Shown: positions 24,552 to 35,670, counted from the stretch's first letter. The stretch is DNA of 64,000 nt from Gammaproteobacteria bacterium (GCA_018828385.1 JAHJVE010000005.1:1-64000), one strand, 5' to 3'. Numbers and translations: made by a program. Notes: generated from the letters alone by a model not told the origin.

Positions 24552-26060
24552 TTACGCCACCTTCAGGGTTTCTGCTGCCGGACTGAGCTTGCCGGTCGCT
24601 GCGATTTCCTTGTACACCGCCATCACGGCTTCCTCGATGGGCTCCATCGCATGTTCGCCGTTCGGCGCGATGCCGGCGGCTTCGAGCTTGGCCCAGGGTT
24701 CGTAACCGACCTTGGAGCAGAGCACGACTTCACAGCCTTCGAGCACGCGGATATTGCGGTCGAGCAGCGATTCGGTAGCACCGGCCTCGGCCACGTCGCC
24801 GTCACCGCAGCTATCCATGCCGCCGCAGTAGAGCTCGGTCTTGCGATGGCTCATGAAGCGCACACCTTCCGGCGAAGCTTCGTAGATCAGGAACTCCTTG
24901 GCGTGACCGAAGTGCTCGGCGACGACGCCGTTCTTGCCGGCGACGGCCATGAGCACCGGGCGGGCATCAGCCGGAATGCCGAGTTCTTCGGCCTTCGGAT
25001 TGACGATGCCGCGCTTGGCGTCGAGCTTCTCGATGATCTCGTCGTGGACTACCTTGCGGCGAACCATGGCGGCTTCGTAATCGACCTCCATGACGTCGAT
25101 CTTGTCCATGGTGAATTCGTCGCCGCGATCTTCGCCGAGCAGGCCGACCGCATCGGCGCGGCACTGACGGCAATGGCGCATCATCGCCATGTCGCCGGCA
25201 CAGGCGTCCTGCAGGTCTTGCAGCATTTCCGGTGTCGGTTCCGGCTGCTCCATGATGCCGTAGTAGGTGCCGTGTTCAGCTTCGGCGATCAGCGGCATGA
25301 CGTTGTGCAGGAAGGCGCCCTTGGCCTTGACGATCTTCGAGACTTCCTTGAGATGCTCGTCATTGACGCCGGGGATCAGCACCGAGTTGACCTTCACGAG
25401 GATGCCCCGGTCGGTCAGCATCTGCAGACCGAGCTGCTGCTGTTCGATCAGGATGCGTGCACCCTCGACGCCGAAGATGCGTTTGTTCTCCCAGAAAATC
25501 CACGGGTAGATCTTGGCACCCACTTCCGGATCGACGCAGTTGATGGTGATCGTCACGTGGTCGATGTTGTGCTGGGCGATACGGTCGACATACATCGGCA
25601 GGTTGAGGCCGTTGGTCGACACGCAGAGTTTGATATCCGGGGCGCGCGCCGAGAGCTCTTCAAAAGTCTCGAAAGTGCGGGCCGGGTTGGCGAGGGGGTC
25701 GCCAGGTCCGGCGATGCCGAGTACGGTCATCTGCGGGATTTCGGCGGCAACGGCGAGCACCTTGTTGATCGCCTGTTTCGGCGTCAATACCTCGGAAACG
25801 ACGCCCGGACGGGATTCGTTCGAGCAGTCATACTTACGGTTGCAGTAATTGCACTGGATGTTGCAGGCCGGGGCCACGGCAACGTGCATGCGGGCGAAGT
25901 AATGATGCGCTTCTTCCGAATAGCACGGATGGTCCTGGACCTTGGCGCGAATGTGATCGGGCAGGTGGCCCAAAGCGTCCGGGGCCGTACCGCAGCCGCT
26001 GGATGCACAACCGCCGCCTTCAGCGGCAGGGGCAGAATTGCTGATAACTGGTAGTTCCAC
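24552..26060 (-). CDS. nifB: NifB, radical SAM enzyme making NifB-co
   Basis: 502 residues. Radical SAM motif CNIQCNYC (about residues 66-73) with downstream GIAGPGDPLA and further Cys-rich stretches (MRHCRQCRADAVG). The C-terminal ~110 residues are a NifX-like cofactor-binding domain (VLMAVAGKNGVVAEHFGHAKEFLIYE). It fuses two [4Fe-4S] units and inserts the central carbide to form NifB-co, which goes to NifEN. First gene of an eight-gene minus-strand operon with a sigma-54 promoter and NifA site. Confidence 0.97.
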   Translation of the reverse strand: MELPVISNSAPAAEGGGCASSGCGTAPDALGHLPDHIRAKVQDHPCYSEEAHHYFARMHVAVAPACNIQCNYCNRKYDCSNESRPGVVSEVLTPKQAINKVLAVAAEIPQMTVLGIAGPGDPLANPARTFETFEELSARAPDIKLCVSTNGLNLPMYVDRIAQHNIDHVTITINCVDPEVGAKIYPWIFWENKRIFGVEGARILIEQQQLGLQMLTDRGILVKVNSVLIPGVNDEHLKEVSKIVKAKGAFLHNVMPLIAEAEHGTYYGIMEQPEPTPEMLQDLQDACAGDMAMMRHCRQCRADAVGLLGEDRGDEFTMDKIDVMEVDYEAAMVRRKVVHDEIIEKLDAKRGIVNPKAEELGIPADARPVLMAVAGKNGVVAEHFGHAKEFLIYEASPEGVRFMSHRKTELYCGGMDSCGDGDVAEAGATESLLDRNIRVLEGCEVVLCSKVGYEPWAKLEAAGIAPNGEHAMEPIEEAVMAVYKEIAATGKLSPAAETLKVA

Positions 26061-26095
26061 GATGTCGGCTCCTCGAATGCAGTCGAAGCCTATTC

Positions 26096-26111
26096 AGCAA
26101 TCGCTGTGCCA
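26096..26111 (-). promoter_or_regulatory. Sigma-54 promoter of the nifB operon
   Basis: On the minus strand TGGCAC-N5-TTGCT, an excellent -24/-12 match, 35 bp before the nifB ATG. The NifA site at 26175-26190 is about 64 bp upstream. Confidence 0.88.
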
Positions 26112-26174
26112 GAGCCGTTTCTCTATTTAAATCATATAGATGCTTGTTGTTGTCGAAGCGCCTGTTGGCCGGCT

Positions 26175-26190
26175 TGTCGCATTTGCGACA
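26175..26190. promoter_or_regulatory. NifA upstream activator site (nifB side)
   Basis: TGTCGCATTTGCGACA, a near-perfect palindrome of the form TGT-N10-ACA. It is in the divergent region between nifB and the small gene at 26322, and could serve either direction. Confidence 0.88.
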
Positions 26191-26321
26191 GCGCTGCAGT
26201 GCACAAGCGACGGGCGGTCGCAGGCGGGAAATATCGCTTAAGCAACGGTCCGGCATTTCAATTCCCGGCGCCGGTCTGTACACTGCGCCCATCTATCCCA
26301 CGACCATTTGGAGAACGAAGC

Positions 26322-26528
26322 ATGCGAGGTACGTTTGAGTACAAGCTGGACGGTAACGGCGACGCCATTAAACTGAACGTCGACCTGGATGCAGTCAGCG
26401 CCAATGCCCTGGTTCGACTTGATCGCTACATCAGCTGGACCGACATCCTCAAGCTGACCGAGAACGACCCGGAAGCCGCCTACGCCGCCGAACGTCTGCA
26501 TACCGTGTTGCAGCACATGGGCAAATAA
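26322..26528 (+). CDS. Small hypothetical protein divergent from nifB
   Basis: 68 residues (MRGTFEYKLDGNGDAIKLNV to LHTVLQHMGK), ATG 26322 preceded by GGAG about 8 nt upstream. No domain recognised; beta-rich N-terminus and helical C-terminus. It shares the 260-bp intergenic region and its NifA site with nifB, and is followed by a strong terminator, so it is a monocistronic gene that may belong to the nif regulon. I see no good plus-strand sigma-54 site. Confidence 0.7.
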   Translation: MRGTFEYKLDGNGDAIKLNVDLDAVSANALVRLDRYISWTDILKLTENDPEAAYAAERLHTVLQHMGK

Positions 26529-26577
26529 GCCCGGGAAAGGAATCTTCGGCCGGGGTTAAGTAAACCCGCCGGAAAAG

Positions 26578-26612
26578 AAGGAGCCAGGGCTTGCGCCTTG
26601 CGCTCCTTTTTT
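26578..26612 (+). terminator. Rho-independent terminator
   Basis: AAGGAGC with an inner CAGGGC stem and a TTGC loop pairs with GCCTTG and GCTCCTT, followed by T6. It lies 50 bp after the stop of the 68-residue gene. Confidence 0.85.
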
Positions 26613-26641
26613 GTTGGTGCGCTCAGGGAGCGCCGAATCGC

Positions 26642-26680
26642 ATTGCTACGGTCAACCGGAAAAAATGGCCAAATTGAAAT
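26642..26680 (+). repeat. Dispersed 39-bp repeat, copy E
   Basis: TTGCTACGGTCAACCGGA, A-run, TGGCCAAATTGAAAT, close to the consensus. Plus strand, after the terminator of the 68-residue gene and before the OmpA-like gene on the same strand. Confidence 0.92.
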
Positions 26681-26843
26681 GGTCATGAATCCGCAGATTC
26701 GGATCGGGCTGGGTGGGCTTCGGGAATAGATCAGTGTTTGCCCGGCCTTATGTTCGACACCGAACAAACCGGCCGGTCCCGTTTGGGTATGGTTGTCTTG
26801 TCGCTTGCCGCGATCCATCAACGACTATCCCAAAGGCCTCATC

Positions 26844-27503
26844 ATGAACAAAGCCAGCCGAACTTTCGCCGTCGTAGCAGCCGTCACCAGTCTTGTTTCA
26901 GGCTGCGCCAACATGACGGAAACCCAACGCACCACCGGCACGGGCGCGGGGATTGGCGCGGTGGCTGGTGCGGTCATCGGCGGCTTGACCCAGGGTGATG
27001 CCCAGGGCGCAGCGGCCGGCGCGGCAATCGGCGGAGCGCTCGGCGCGGGCGGCGGCTATTTGTGGTCGCAGCGCATGCAGGAGCAAAAGGCAACAATGGA
27101 ACAAGCCACTCAGGGAACAGGGGTGAGTGTCAGCCAGACCGCGGACAACCAGCTCAAGCTCGACATTCCGTCGGATATTTCCTTCGACTCCGGGCGCTAT
27201 GACGTCAAACCCAACCTGCGCCCGATACTTGATCGCTTCGCCGGCACGCTGACCCAGAATCCGGTGACCACGGTAAAAATCATCGGCCACACGGACAGTT
27301 CGGGTTCCGATGCGATCAATGGTCCGCTCTCGGTCAATCGGGCCAGCGCGACGCGAAGCTATCTTGTTGATCGCGGCGTCGCCATGAATCGCATCAGTAT
27401 CGATGGTCGTGGTTCGCATGAACCAGTAGCCGACAACAACACGGCGGCGGGGCGCGCCATGAATCGCCGCGTCGAAATCTTTGTTGCTGAACCGGTGCGC
27501 TAG
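26844..27503 (+). CDS. OmpA-family lipoprotein with glycine zipper
   Basis: 219 residues. Lipobox LVSGC gives lipidation at about Cys 21. A glycine-zipper segment follows at about 33-65 (GTGAGIGAVAGAVIGGL), then a C-terminal OmpA peptidoglycan-binding domain (ISFDSGRYDVKPNLRPILDR, IIGHTDSSGSDAINGPLSVN, GRAMNRRVEIFV). Predicted to anchor the outer membrane to peptidoglycan. No link to nitrogen fixation is apparent. Confidence 0.92.
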   Translation: MNKASRTFAVVAAVTSLVSGCANMTETQRTTGTGAGIGAVAGAVIGGLTQGDAQGAAAGAAIGGALGAGGGYLWSQRMQEQKATMEQATQGTGVSVSQTADNQLKLDIPSDISFDSGRYDVKPNLRPILDRFAGTLTQNPVTTVKIIGHTDSSGSDAINGPLSVNRASATRSYLVDRGVAMNRISIDGRGSHEPVADNNTAAGRAMNRRVEIFVAEPVR

Positions 27504-27551
27504 CGAAGCGACGATTCAAGCCATTTCGCTATTGGGCGACACGCCCCGATT

Positions 27552-28025
27552 TCATTTCCGCCACTTCGCCCACGGGTCCGAATCACTGGCCGCGGTGTTT
27601 GAACGGTTTGACGTTCTCTTTGCGGGTGCGGCGCGCCGGCTTTTTTCCTGATCGTGCTGCGCCGCTTTTTTGATGCGTTTTTCTCTCAATCGCTCGGCAT
27701 CTTCCAGGCTCAATTCGGCGGGGGCGCCGGGTACTTGGTCGGGCGGCACGATGCGATCCCGGGGCGGCAGTTCAAACTGCTCGTCAGAAGCGCGGGGCAG
27801 GCTTTTGAACTTGTACAGATAGAAGGCTTCAACCTTCTCGCGCGCCCAATCGGTCTTTTTGAGGTACTTGACGGCGGAATCGATGCTCGGGTTTTTGTTG
27901 AAACAATTGATATTGAGATAGGCAAACAGGATCTCGAACCCGTAGTGATCGACGATTTCAACGAGCAGGTTTTTCAAGCTGAGCCCATGCAGCGGGTTGT
28001 TCTGGTAATTGATCTCGTCGTTCAT
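27552..28025 (-). CDS. VF530-family (DUF2132) protein
   Basis: 157 residues from ATG 28025. The first ~75 ([20 protein letters not shown], then [20 protein letters not shown]) match the small VF530 family, whose fold suggests DNA binding. The remaining half is a charged, low-complexity Arg/Lys/Ala tail ending DPWAKWRK, which is an extension to the usual ~75-residue family length. It is convergent with the OmpA-like gene. Confidence 0.85.
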   Translation of the reverse strand: MNDEINYQNNPLHGLSLKNLLVEIVDHYGFEILFAYLNINCFNKNPSIDSAVKYLKKTDWAREKVEAFYLYKFKSLPRASDEQFELPPRDRIVPPDQVPGAPAELSLEDAERLREKRIKKAAQHDQEKSRRAAPAKRTSNRSNTAASDSDPWAKWRK

Positions 28026-28090
28026 GCTGTTGCCTAACCATGGAATAAGGCCGGGATTATACCGATCACTGTCCTCGTTCTGGCCCTTCT

Positions 28091-28106
28091 TGTCGCATTG
28101 CCGACA
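28091..28106. promoter_or_regulatory. NifA upstream activator site
   Basis: TGTCGCATTGCCGACA, TGT-N10-ACA with the CGC dyad. It lies between the VF530 gene and the Fe-S protein gene and only 33 bp upstream of the sigma-54 candidate at 28140, closer than usual. Confidence 0.75.
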
Positions 28107-28139
28107 GTCGCGATGCATTGATTTTAAAGACTATTGCCG

Positions 28140-28155
28140 TGGCGCCGGTTTTGCT
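28140..28155 (+). promoter_or_regulatory. Sigma-54 promoter of the Fe-S protein gene
   Basis: TGGCGC-N5-TTGCT with correct spacing. Transcription would start near 28165, so translation must begin at 28167 or later; this rules out the longest reading frame start at 28134. Confidence 0.65.
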
Positions 28156-28166
28156 TCATGTCCTGC

Positions 28167-29507
28167 ATGAAAACCTTTCTCGACTGGTCGGCCTACGACA
28201 CCTACGGAATGGGCGATGCCTATGCCGGCATTCCGGCGACGGGCGGCAATTACGCCAAGGCGGTTGCCGTCTGCATGAACAATCACCAGTGTCAGCGCGA
28301 CGGCAAAGGCGTCATGTGCCCGAGTTATCGCATCACCGGCGATCCGGCGCATTCGACCGGGGCGCGGGTCAAGGCTTTCAAGGCGGCGCTGAATGGCGAG
28401 TTTGGCGAGCAGCCCTTCATTCATCCCGATCTGGCCGCGGCGATGGATCTTTGCGTCTCGTGCAAGGGCTGCAAGAAGGAGTGCCCGAGCTCGGTCGACA
28501 TGACGCTGATCAAGACCGAATACCTGGCGCATCGCAACGATGAACTCGGCGTGCCGCGCCGGGCGCGACTGTTCGGCGGCCTGCCGGAATGGCTGCATCG
28601 CTACCGCCGGCCGCTCGCCGCGCTGGTTCGCCTGCGCAATGCCTCGCCGTGGCTGGCTGGGCTGGTCGAGCGCAGGTTGGGCATTTCGGCCAAACGGCCG
28701 ATTCCCGAGATCGTCAGCCAGCCCGTTTTCGCCGAAAGCACCGAATCCCACGGTCAACGGGGAAAAGTGGCCCTTTTTGTCGACACCTTCACCCACTACT
28801 ACACGCCGGAAGTGGCCGAGGCGGCCATCGCCGTGCTGACGGCGGGCGGCTACGCGGTGGAAGTACTGCGCCCGGCGGCCGACGACGCCGAGCCGGAACG
28901 TCCGTTGTGTTGTGGTCGCACCTACTTGTCGCAAGGCATGGTGGATGCCGCCAAGCTCGAAGGCAAACGGGTGATGGCGGCGCTGGCCCCAGCCCTGGCT
29001 GCCGGAACGCCGATTGTCGGGCTGGAACCGTCGTGCCTGCTGGCGCTGCGCGACGAGTTTTACAGCCTGTCGCTCGGGCCGGATGTCGGGCAACTCGGCA
29101 AGCAGGCTTTCCTGTTCGAGGAATTCCTCATGCGCGAGGGCAACAAGGGCTTGAAGCTCGACCTCAAACCGATCCCCGGCGGCAAGGCCGTGGTCCATGG
29201 CCATTGCCACCAGAAGGCGTTCGGCGCCATGAAGTCGATGAAAAAGGTGCTCGGCTGGATACCGGAATTCGAGTTCGAGATCGTCGATGCCAGTTGCTGC
29301 GGTATGTCCGGCAGCTTCGGGCTGGAGGCCGAGCACTACGAGGCTTCGGTGAAGATGGGCGAACTGGCCTTGCTACCGGCGGTGCGTTCAGCACCGGCCG
29401 ATGCGACGATTGTCGCCGATGGTTTTTCCTGCCGGCACCAGATCAAGGACGGCACCGGGCGTGATGCGGTGCATGTGGCCGTGTTGCTGGCGCGGGCGCT
29501 GGCCTGA
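28167..29507 (+). CDS. (Fe-S)-binding oxidoreductase, LutA/GlpC-like
   Basis: 446 residues from ATG 28167, almost leaderless relative to the sigma-54 promoter; ATG 28209 is an alternative. The N-terminal region has CMNNHQC and CVSCKGCKKECPSSVDM (cluster ligands), and the C-terminal region has two CCG-type motifs (PLCCGRTYLSQGM, ASCCGMSGSFGLE). This is the iron-sulphur half of two-part FAD-linked dehydrogenases; the flavin half is not encoded here. The promoter suggests nif-regulated electron transfer. A degenerate repeat-like stretch (ESHGQRGKVALF) lies near residue 195. Confidence 0.83.
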   Translation: MKTFLDWSAYDTYGMGDAYAGIPATGGNYAKAVAVCMNNHQCQRDGKGVMCPSYRITGDPAHSTGARVKAFKAALNGEFGEQPFIHPDLAAAMDLCVSCKGCKKECPSSVDMTLIKTEYLAHRNDELGVPRRARLFGGLPEWLHRYRRPLAALVRLRNASPWLAGLVERRLGISAKRPIPEIVSQPVFAESTESHGQRGKVALFVDTFTHYYTPEVAEAAIAVLTAGGYAVEVLRPAADDAEPERPLCCGRTYLSQGMVDAAKLEGKRVMAALAPALAAGTPIVGLEPSCLLALRDEFYSLSLGPDVGQLGKQAFLFEEFLMREGNKGLKLDLKPIPGGKAVVHGHCHQKAFGAMKSMKKVLGWIPEFEFEIVDASCCGMSGSFGLEAEHYEASVKMGELALLPAVRSAPADATIVADGFSCRHQIKDGTGRDAVHVAVLLARALA

Positions 29508-29557
29508 TTTCAGCGGTTGCGTGGCCAACTATCGGTGTTGTTGCCACCCGCGAGGCG

Positions 29558-29596
29558 ATGCCACGGTCAACCGGAAAAAATAGCCAAAATTGAAAT
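29558..29596 (+). repeat. Dispersed 39-bp repeat, copy F
   Basis: TGCCACGGTCAACCGGA, A-run, AGCCAAAATTGAAAT. Plus strand, 50 nt after the stop of the Fe-S protein gene, and ending 7 nt before the convergent end of the NifX-like gene. Confidence 0.92.
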
Positions 29597-29602
29597 GTCG
29601 CC

Positions 29603-29995
29603 TCAATGTCGCGAAAACAAATCGCGCACCTTGCACAGCGCCGTCGTGATGTCGAAGCGCGGGTCGGGCAGGGCTTCGCCGGCCAGGATGCGGGTGATGG
29701 CGAGGGCTGGCTCGGTTTCTCCGGTGAGCAGCACCTCGGTGCCGCGCTTTTTCATGTGCCGGATGAAGCCGTCGCCGGCGCTGGCCGCCACCATGAGGTC
29801 GATGCCATCGAGCGGGTGCGGCTCGTTGTCCTCGAAGACGTGGAGCACCTGCTCTTTCTCCAGATTGACCCGGCGCGGGGCGGGCAGCAACTGGTTGGAG
29901 CGGTGATCGGTCAGGTCGTAAACCAGCCATTGTCGGGTTTGCCCCGCGTGGCTGCTGACGGTTTCGAAGTCCTTGGTGGCGATGGCTATTTTCAT
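29603..29995 (-). CDS. NifX-like FeMo-cofactor-binding family protein
   Basis: 130 residues of the NifX/NifB-C fold: MKIAIATKDFETVSSHAGQT (the His corresponds to the conserved SGHFG His) and LDGIDLMVAASAGDGFIRHM. Such proteins carry NifB-co or FeMo-co intermediates. It is the last gene of the mod operon, 14 nt after modD, which ties Mo supply to cofactor handling. Not the main nifX (that is at 57675). Confidence 0.85.
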   Translation of the reverse strand: MKIAIATKDFETVSSHAGQTRQWLVYDLTDHRSNQLLPAPRRVNLEKEQVLHVFEDNEPHPLDGIDLMVAASAGDGFIRHMKKRGTEVLLTGETEPALAITRILAGEALPDPRFDITTALCKVRDLFSRH

Positions 29996-30009
29996 GGCGA
30001 GCGGCGTCT

Positions 30010-30864
30010 TTACAGGGCTGTCAGCGTGACCGCCACGTCGCGTGGCGGGGCGAAATACGGGGCGGAGGTGACCAGAATGTCGGCCCCGGCCCGCGCATAA
30101 TCTTGAGCATTAGCAGAATTTATGCCGCCTGCTGCGGCGATGCGCGTGGGCGAGGATTTCGGAATTAGCCCTTTTATCCGGTTGACCGTGGCAACCGGCA
30201 TTTTTTCAAGTTGCAGGATGTCGGCGCCGGCCTCTTGCCAGCACAAGGCCTCCGCCTCGTCGCCGACCTCTACGACGACGGCGCGTTCCGGCCAGGCGCG
30301 GCGCAGGCGTTGCACTGTTGCCCGCGGCGCTTCGTTGCCGAGAAAGGCCCGGTGCTCGGCAAAGATGAGCAGGGTTTCCGACAGGCTCAGGCGATGCGGG
30401 CTGGCTCCGCCGGCCAGAATGGCCTTGATCGCGGCGGCCTTGGTGCCGGGAAAATTCTTGCGCGTGCAGGCAACGCCGATATCCGGGTTGGCGCTGCGGG
30501 CGGCGGCGACGATGTCGGCCGTGCAACTGGCGATGCCCGACAGGTATTCCATGAAGGTCTGCGCCGTTTTCCACACCTTGTGCAGGCCGGATGCCGGGCC
30601 TTCCAGCGCCAGGATGGTTTCGCCGGCAGCGAGCCGGCTGCCGCTGGGAACCACGCTGCCGATGCTGCGCAGGCCGTGCAGTTCGCCCATGCGAAGCGCT
30701 TCTTCGCTGGCGCAGACGACCATGGCCTGGCGGGCGCGAAAAACAAGGCGGCCAGGCTGGTCGCCGATGCCGAGGGAAAAGGTCGTCGCGTCGCCGCAGG
30801 GGACGTCTTCGTCGAGCAGGCGTTCAAGCTCGCTGTCGGACAGGGTGTAGGGATTGCCTGACAT
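30010..30864 (-). CDS. modD: ModD, NadC-like protein of molybdate operon
   Basis: 284 residues of the quinolinate phosphoribosyltransferase fold: EDVPCGDATTFSLGI, CTRKNFPGTKAAAIKAILAG, RLSLSETLLIFAEHRAFL and AAGGINSANAQDYARAGADI. ModD genes accompany Mo transport and nif genes; the natural reaction is not well established. The stretch VATVNRIKGLIPKSS (about residues 224-238) comes from the dispersed 39-bp repeat. Start shares one base with the upstream stop (TGATG). Confidence 0.87.
   Translation of the reverse strand: MSGNPYTLSDSELERLLDEDVPCGDATTFSLGIGDQPGRLVFRARQAMVVCASEEALRMGELHGLRSIGSVVPSGSRLAAGETILALEGPASGLHKVWKTAQTFMEYLSGIASCTADIVAAARSANPDIGVACTRKNFPGTKAAAIKAILAGGASPHRLSLSETLLIFAEHRAFLGNEAPRATVQRLRRAWPERAVVVEVGDEAEALCWQEAGADILQLEKMPVATVNRIKGLIPKSSPTRIAAAGGINSANAQDYARAGADILVTSAPYFAPPRDVAVTLTAL
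30155..30194 (-). repeat. Dispersed 39-bp repeat, copy G (inside modD)
   Basis: On the minus strand GCCACGGTCAACCGGATAAA, then GGGCTAATTCCGAAAT. It is translated in the ATVNR frame, a different frame from copies A and D, and the ModD fold resumes with RIAAAGGINS. Somewhat diverged at its 3' half. Confidence 0.8.
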
Positions 30865-31259
30865 CAGCGCGGCGCCTCGGTGGAAAAACTGTAAAAGCCG
30901 CGTTTTGGCGACGTGCAGTCGTCGGTGATCGGCTGACGAAGTATCAGCCAGCGCTCGTCGCGCAAGCGCCAGGCGCGCAAGGTTTCGCCGCCGTCGATGG
31001 CGCGGTAGAAGTCCTCGTCGTCATCCGAGCGGCAGGTTTCAATCAGGTATTGGTGCGCGTAGTAGCACAACTTGTCGTCGGCGTCGTAGCCGAGGCAGCG
31101 GCTGGCCGGCATTTCGTATTCCCGGTATTCGACAAATTGCAGGGGTGTTTCGGCCATTTCGCGCCACGCAACCGGCAGCCCTGCAGCCCAGTCGGGTGCG
31201 CCATCATCGCGGCAGCCTGAACGGCGTTCGGGCGAATATGAGCGGATTGTTGCCAACAT
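30864..31259 (-). CDS. Unknown nif/mod-linked protein, family X (copy 1)
   Basis: 131 residues. Key blocks are SGCRDD, EYREYEMPASRCLGYDADDK followed by LCYYAHQYLIETC, and LRAWRLRDERWLILRQ. The same blocks recur in the gene at 37871-38278, so the two are paralogues. No known domain recognised; the conserved Cys/His pattern after GYDADDK hints at metal or cofactor binding. It lies between modC (10 nt) and modD (1-nt overlap), so a role in Mo or nitrogenase maturation is inferred from position. Confidence 0.78.
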   Translation of the reverse strand: MLATIRSYSPERRSGCRDDGAPDWAAGLPVAWREMAETPLQFVEYREYEMPASRCLGYDADDKLCYYAHQYLIETCRSDDDEDFYRAIDGGETLRAWRLRDERWLILRQPITDDCTSPKRGFYSFSTEAPR

Positions 31260-31269
31260 CGTCGACTCC

Positions 31270-32340
<1,071 letters not shown>

Positions 32341-32341
32341 A

Positions 32342-33019
32342 TCAGTCTCCCCTCGCCGGCTTGGGACGGCGGAGATACATGGCGAGTAGCACCGTGAAGG
32401 AGAAAATCAGCATGACGGCTGCCAGGCGGTGGGCGTCGGCATATTCCATGGCCTCGACGTGGTCGTAGATCTGCACCGAGGCAACGCGGGTGACGCCCGG
32501 AATGTTGCCGCCGATCATCAGCACGACGCCGAATTCGCCGACCGTGTGGGCGAAGGTCAGCACGCCGGCGGTGATGAAACCCGGTTTGGCCAGCGGCAGG
32601 ACCACCGAAAAGAAGGTGTCCACCGGCGAAGCGCGCAAGGTGGCGGCGACTTCCAGTGGCCGGTCGCCGATGCTTTCAAAGGCGTTTTGCAGCGGTTGCA
32701 CCATGAAGGGCAGCGAATAAAACGATGAGGCGACGACCAGGCCCCAGAAGGTGAAGGGCAGTGTCCCGATGCCGAGCGCGGTAGTCAGCTGGCCAACCGG
32801 CCCGAACGGCCCCATGGCCAGTAGCAGATAAAAGCCGAGCACCGAGGGCGGCAGGACCAGCGGCAGGGCGACGACGGCGCCGAGTGGCCCCTTCCACCAC
32901 GAGCGGCTGCGCGCCAGCCGCCAGGCGATGGGGGTGCCGATCAGGAGCAGGATCATGGTCGTGATCCCGGCCAGTCGTATGGTCAGCCAGATGGCCTGGA
33001 GGTCGCTGTCGGTGAGCAT
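32342..33019 (-). CDS. modB: Molybdate ABC transporter permease ModB
   Basis: 225 residues, about five membrane segments (for example [46 protein letters not shown]) and the cytoplasmic EAA loop ([20 protein letters not shown]) that contacts ModC. Full family length. Confidence 0.95.
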   Translation of the reverse strand: MLTDSDLQAIWLTIRLAGITTMILLLIGTPIAWRLARSRSWWKGPLGAVVALPLVLPPSVLGFYLLLAMGPFGPVGQLTTALGIGTLPFTFWGLVVASSFYSLPFMVQPLQNAFESIGDRPLEVAATLRASPVDTFFSVVLPLAKPGFITAGVLTFAHTVGEFGVVLMIGGNIPGVTRVASVQIYDHVEAMEYADAHRLAAVMLIFSFTVLLAMYLRRPKPARGD

Positions 33020-33032
33020 GGTGCGGGTTGGA

Positions 33033-34617
<1,585 letters not shown>

Positions 34618-34634
34618 GATTTCGTGATGTTCAA

Positions 34635-34657
34635 GTTTATACAGCGGTTACTATAAC
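34635..34657. promoter_or_regulatory. Putative ModE operator upstream of modE
   Basis: GTTTATA at 34635-34641 and TATAAC at 34652-34657 form an imperfect inverted repeat 18 bp upstream of the modE ATG. The form resembles ModE boxes (inverted TATA-rich arms). Confidence 0.5.
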
Positions 34658-34755
34658 CCAGGTTGTTGTGCTCGAAATATCCGTAAAATAGCCCGTCGTT
34701 GTGGTTGTAATGACAAGACGGCAGCGGCTAGAGTGTAGGCAACCCGACGAAAAAG

Positions 34756-34779
34756 CGTTAGTCATGTAGGTATATAGCG
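34756..34779. promoter_or_regulatory. Putative ModE operator upstream of modG
   Basis: CGTTAGT at the left and TATATAGCG at the right, an imperfect dyad 41 bp before the modG ATG. The right arm resembles ModE half-sites; the left arm is weaker. Confidence 0.4.
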
Positions 34780-34819
34780 AAAAGCGGGCCAGCCCCTCAA
34801 TCTCAGCAAGGAGAACAGC

Positions 34820-35248
34820 ATGAATGTCAGCGCCCGCAATGGTTTCAAGGGAAAGATCAGCGCTTTGGTCGACGGCGCAGTCAACGCCGAAGTCGAACTC
34901 ACCCTGCCCGGAGGCGACAAAATTGTCGCAATCGTCACAGAAGGCAGCGTGAAATCGCTCGGCCTGGCCGTCGGCAAGGAGGCCATCGCCTACGTCAAGG
35001 CGCCGTGGGTAATGCTCCTGGCCGGCCCGGCCAACACGCAATTCTCGGCCCGCAACCAGCTGGCCGGAAAAGTCAGCAAGCTGCAAAAAGGCGCGGTGAA
35101 TACCGAAGTCGCGATCACCCTGCCCGGCGGCACGACGGTCTACTCCGTGGTCACCAACGAGGCAGTCATGGAGCTTGGCCTGAAAGAAGGCAGCGAAGCC
35201 TCAGCCCTGATCAAGGCCAGCCACGTCATTCTGGGTATTCCGGACTGA
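34820..35248 (+). CDS. modG: ModG, double-Mop molybdate-binding protein (molbindin)
   Basis: 142 residues made of two Mop domains (SARNGFKGKISALVDGAVNA and SARNQLAGKVSKLQKGAVNT). Such proteins form hexamers that store molybdate or tungstate in the cytoplasm. Divergent from modE, preceded by AAGGAG, followed by a perfect terminator. It shares its Mop units with the C-terminal half of ModE. Confidence 0.94.
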   Translation: MNVSARNGFKGKISALVDGAVNAEVELTLPGGDKIVAIVTEGSVKSLGLAVGKEAIAYVKAPWVMLLAGPANTQFSARNQLAGKVSKLQKGAVNTEVAITLPGGTTVYSVVTNEAVMELGLKEGSEASALIKASHVILGIPD

Positions 35249-35269
35249 TTGCATGACTCAGACAGCAAG

Positions 35270-35296
35270 AAGGCGGTCGTTTGACCGCCTTTTTTT
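35270..35296 (+). terminator. Rho-independent terminator of modG
   Basis: AAGGCGGTC-gttt-GACCGCCTT followed by T6, a perfect hairpin 22 bp after the modG stop. Confidence 0.93.
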
Positions 35297-35317
35297 GCGC
35301 CCGGTTTGGAACGGCCG

Positions 35318-35356
35318 ATTTCAATTTTGGCCATTTTTTCCGGTTGACCGTAGGAA
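35318..35356 (-). repeat. Dispersed 39-bp repeat, copy H
   Basis: On the minus strand CCTACGGTCAACCGGA, A-run, TGGCCAAAATTGAAAT: an essentially consensus copy. It is antisense to modG, unlike the other intergenic copies. It lies on the left side of the integron cassette array, in the same orientation as copy I on the right side. Confidence 0.93.
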
Positions 35357-35670
35357 TCCGAAAGCGGTTCCGATCGGTGCGGAATATCATCCGATTACCC
35401 ATCGTTTCTCATCGACCCTAAACAGCGAATATCTGGCGCCTGGCTAGCTCGGTACTGCGAGAATGAAATTGTCATCAGGCGGAGGTCGGCCAGGAGCGGT
35501 CCTTCAAGAAACCCCTCCATAGCTGCCATTCGCCTGAGTCTTCTTGCCGTGGGCATGCCGACTTTTTGCCCGTCCGTACTATCATTGCATATGCGGACAG
35601 TCTGCCGGAGTCACCCTAAATGAATCAATCAGTTACTTGGAATTGCCATGTTTTACGATTATCAATATGC
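35357..35670. other. Gene-free stretch left of the cassette array
   Basis: About 310 bp with no convincing reading frame, promoter or repeat. Base composition is mixed and AT-richer toward the right end. It may be the decayed left boundary of the cassette array or an old promoter region. Confidence 0.5.

Noticed and set aside
28745..28777. CACGGTCAACGGGGAAAAG in the LutA-like gene
   Set aside because: Only the first half matches and the second half has diverged; it may be a worn copy but was not counted.
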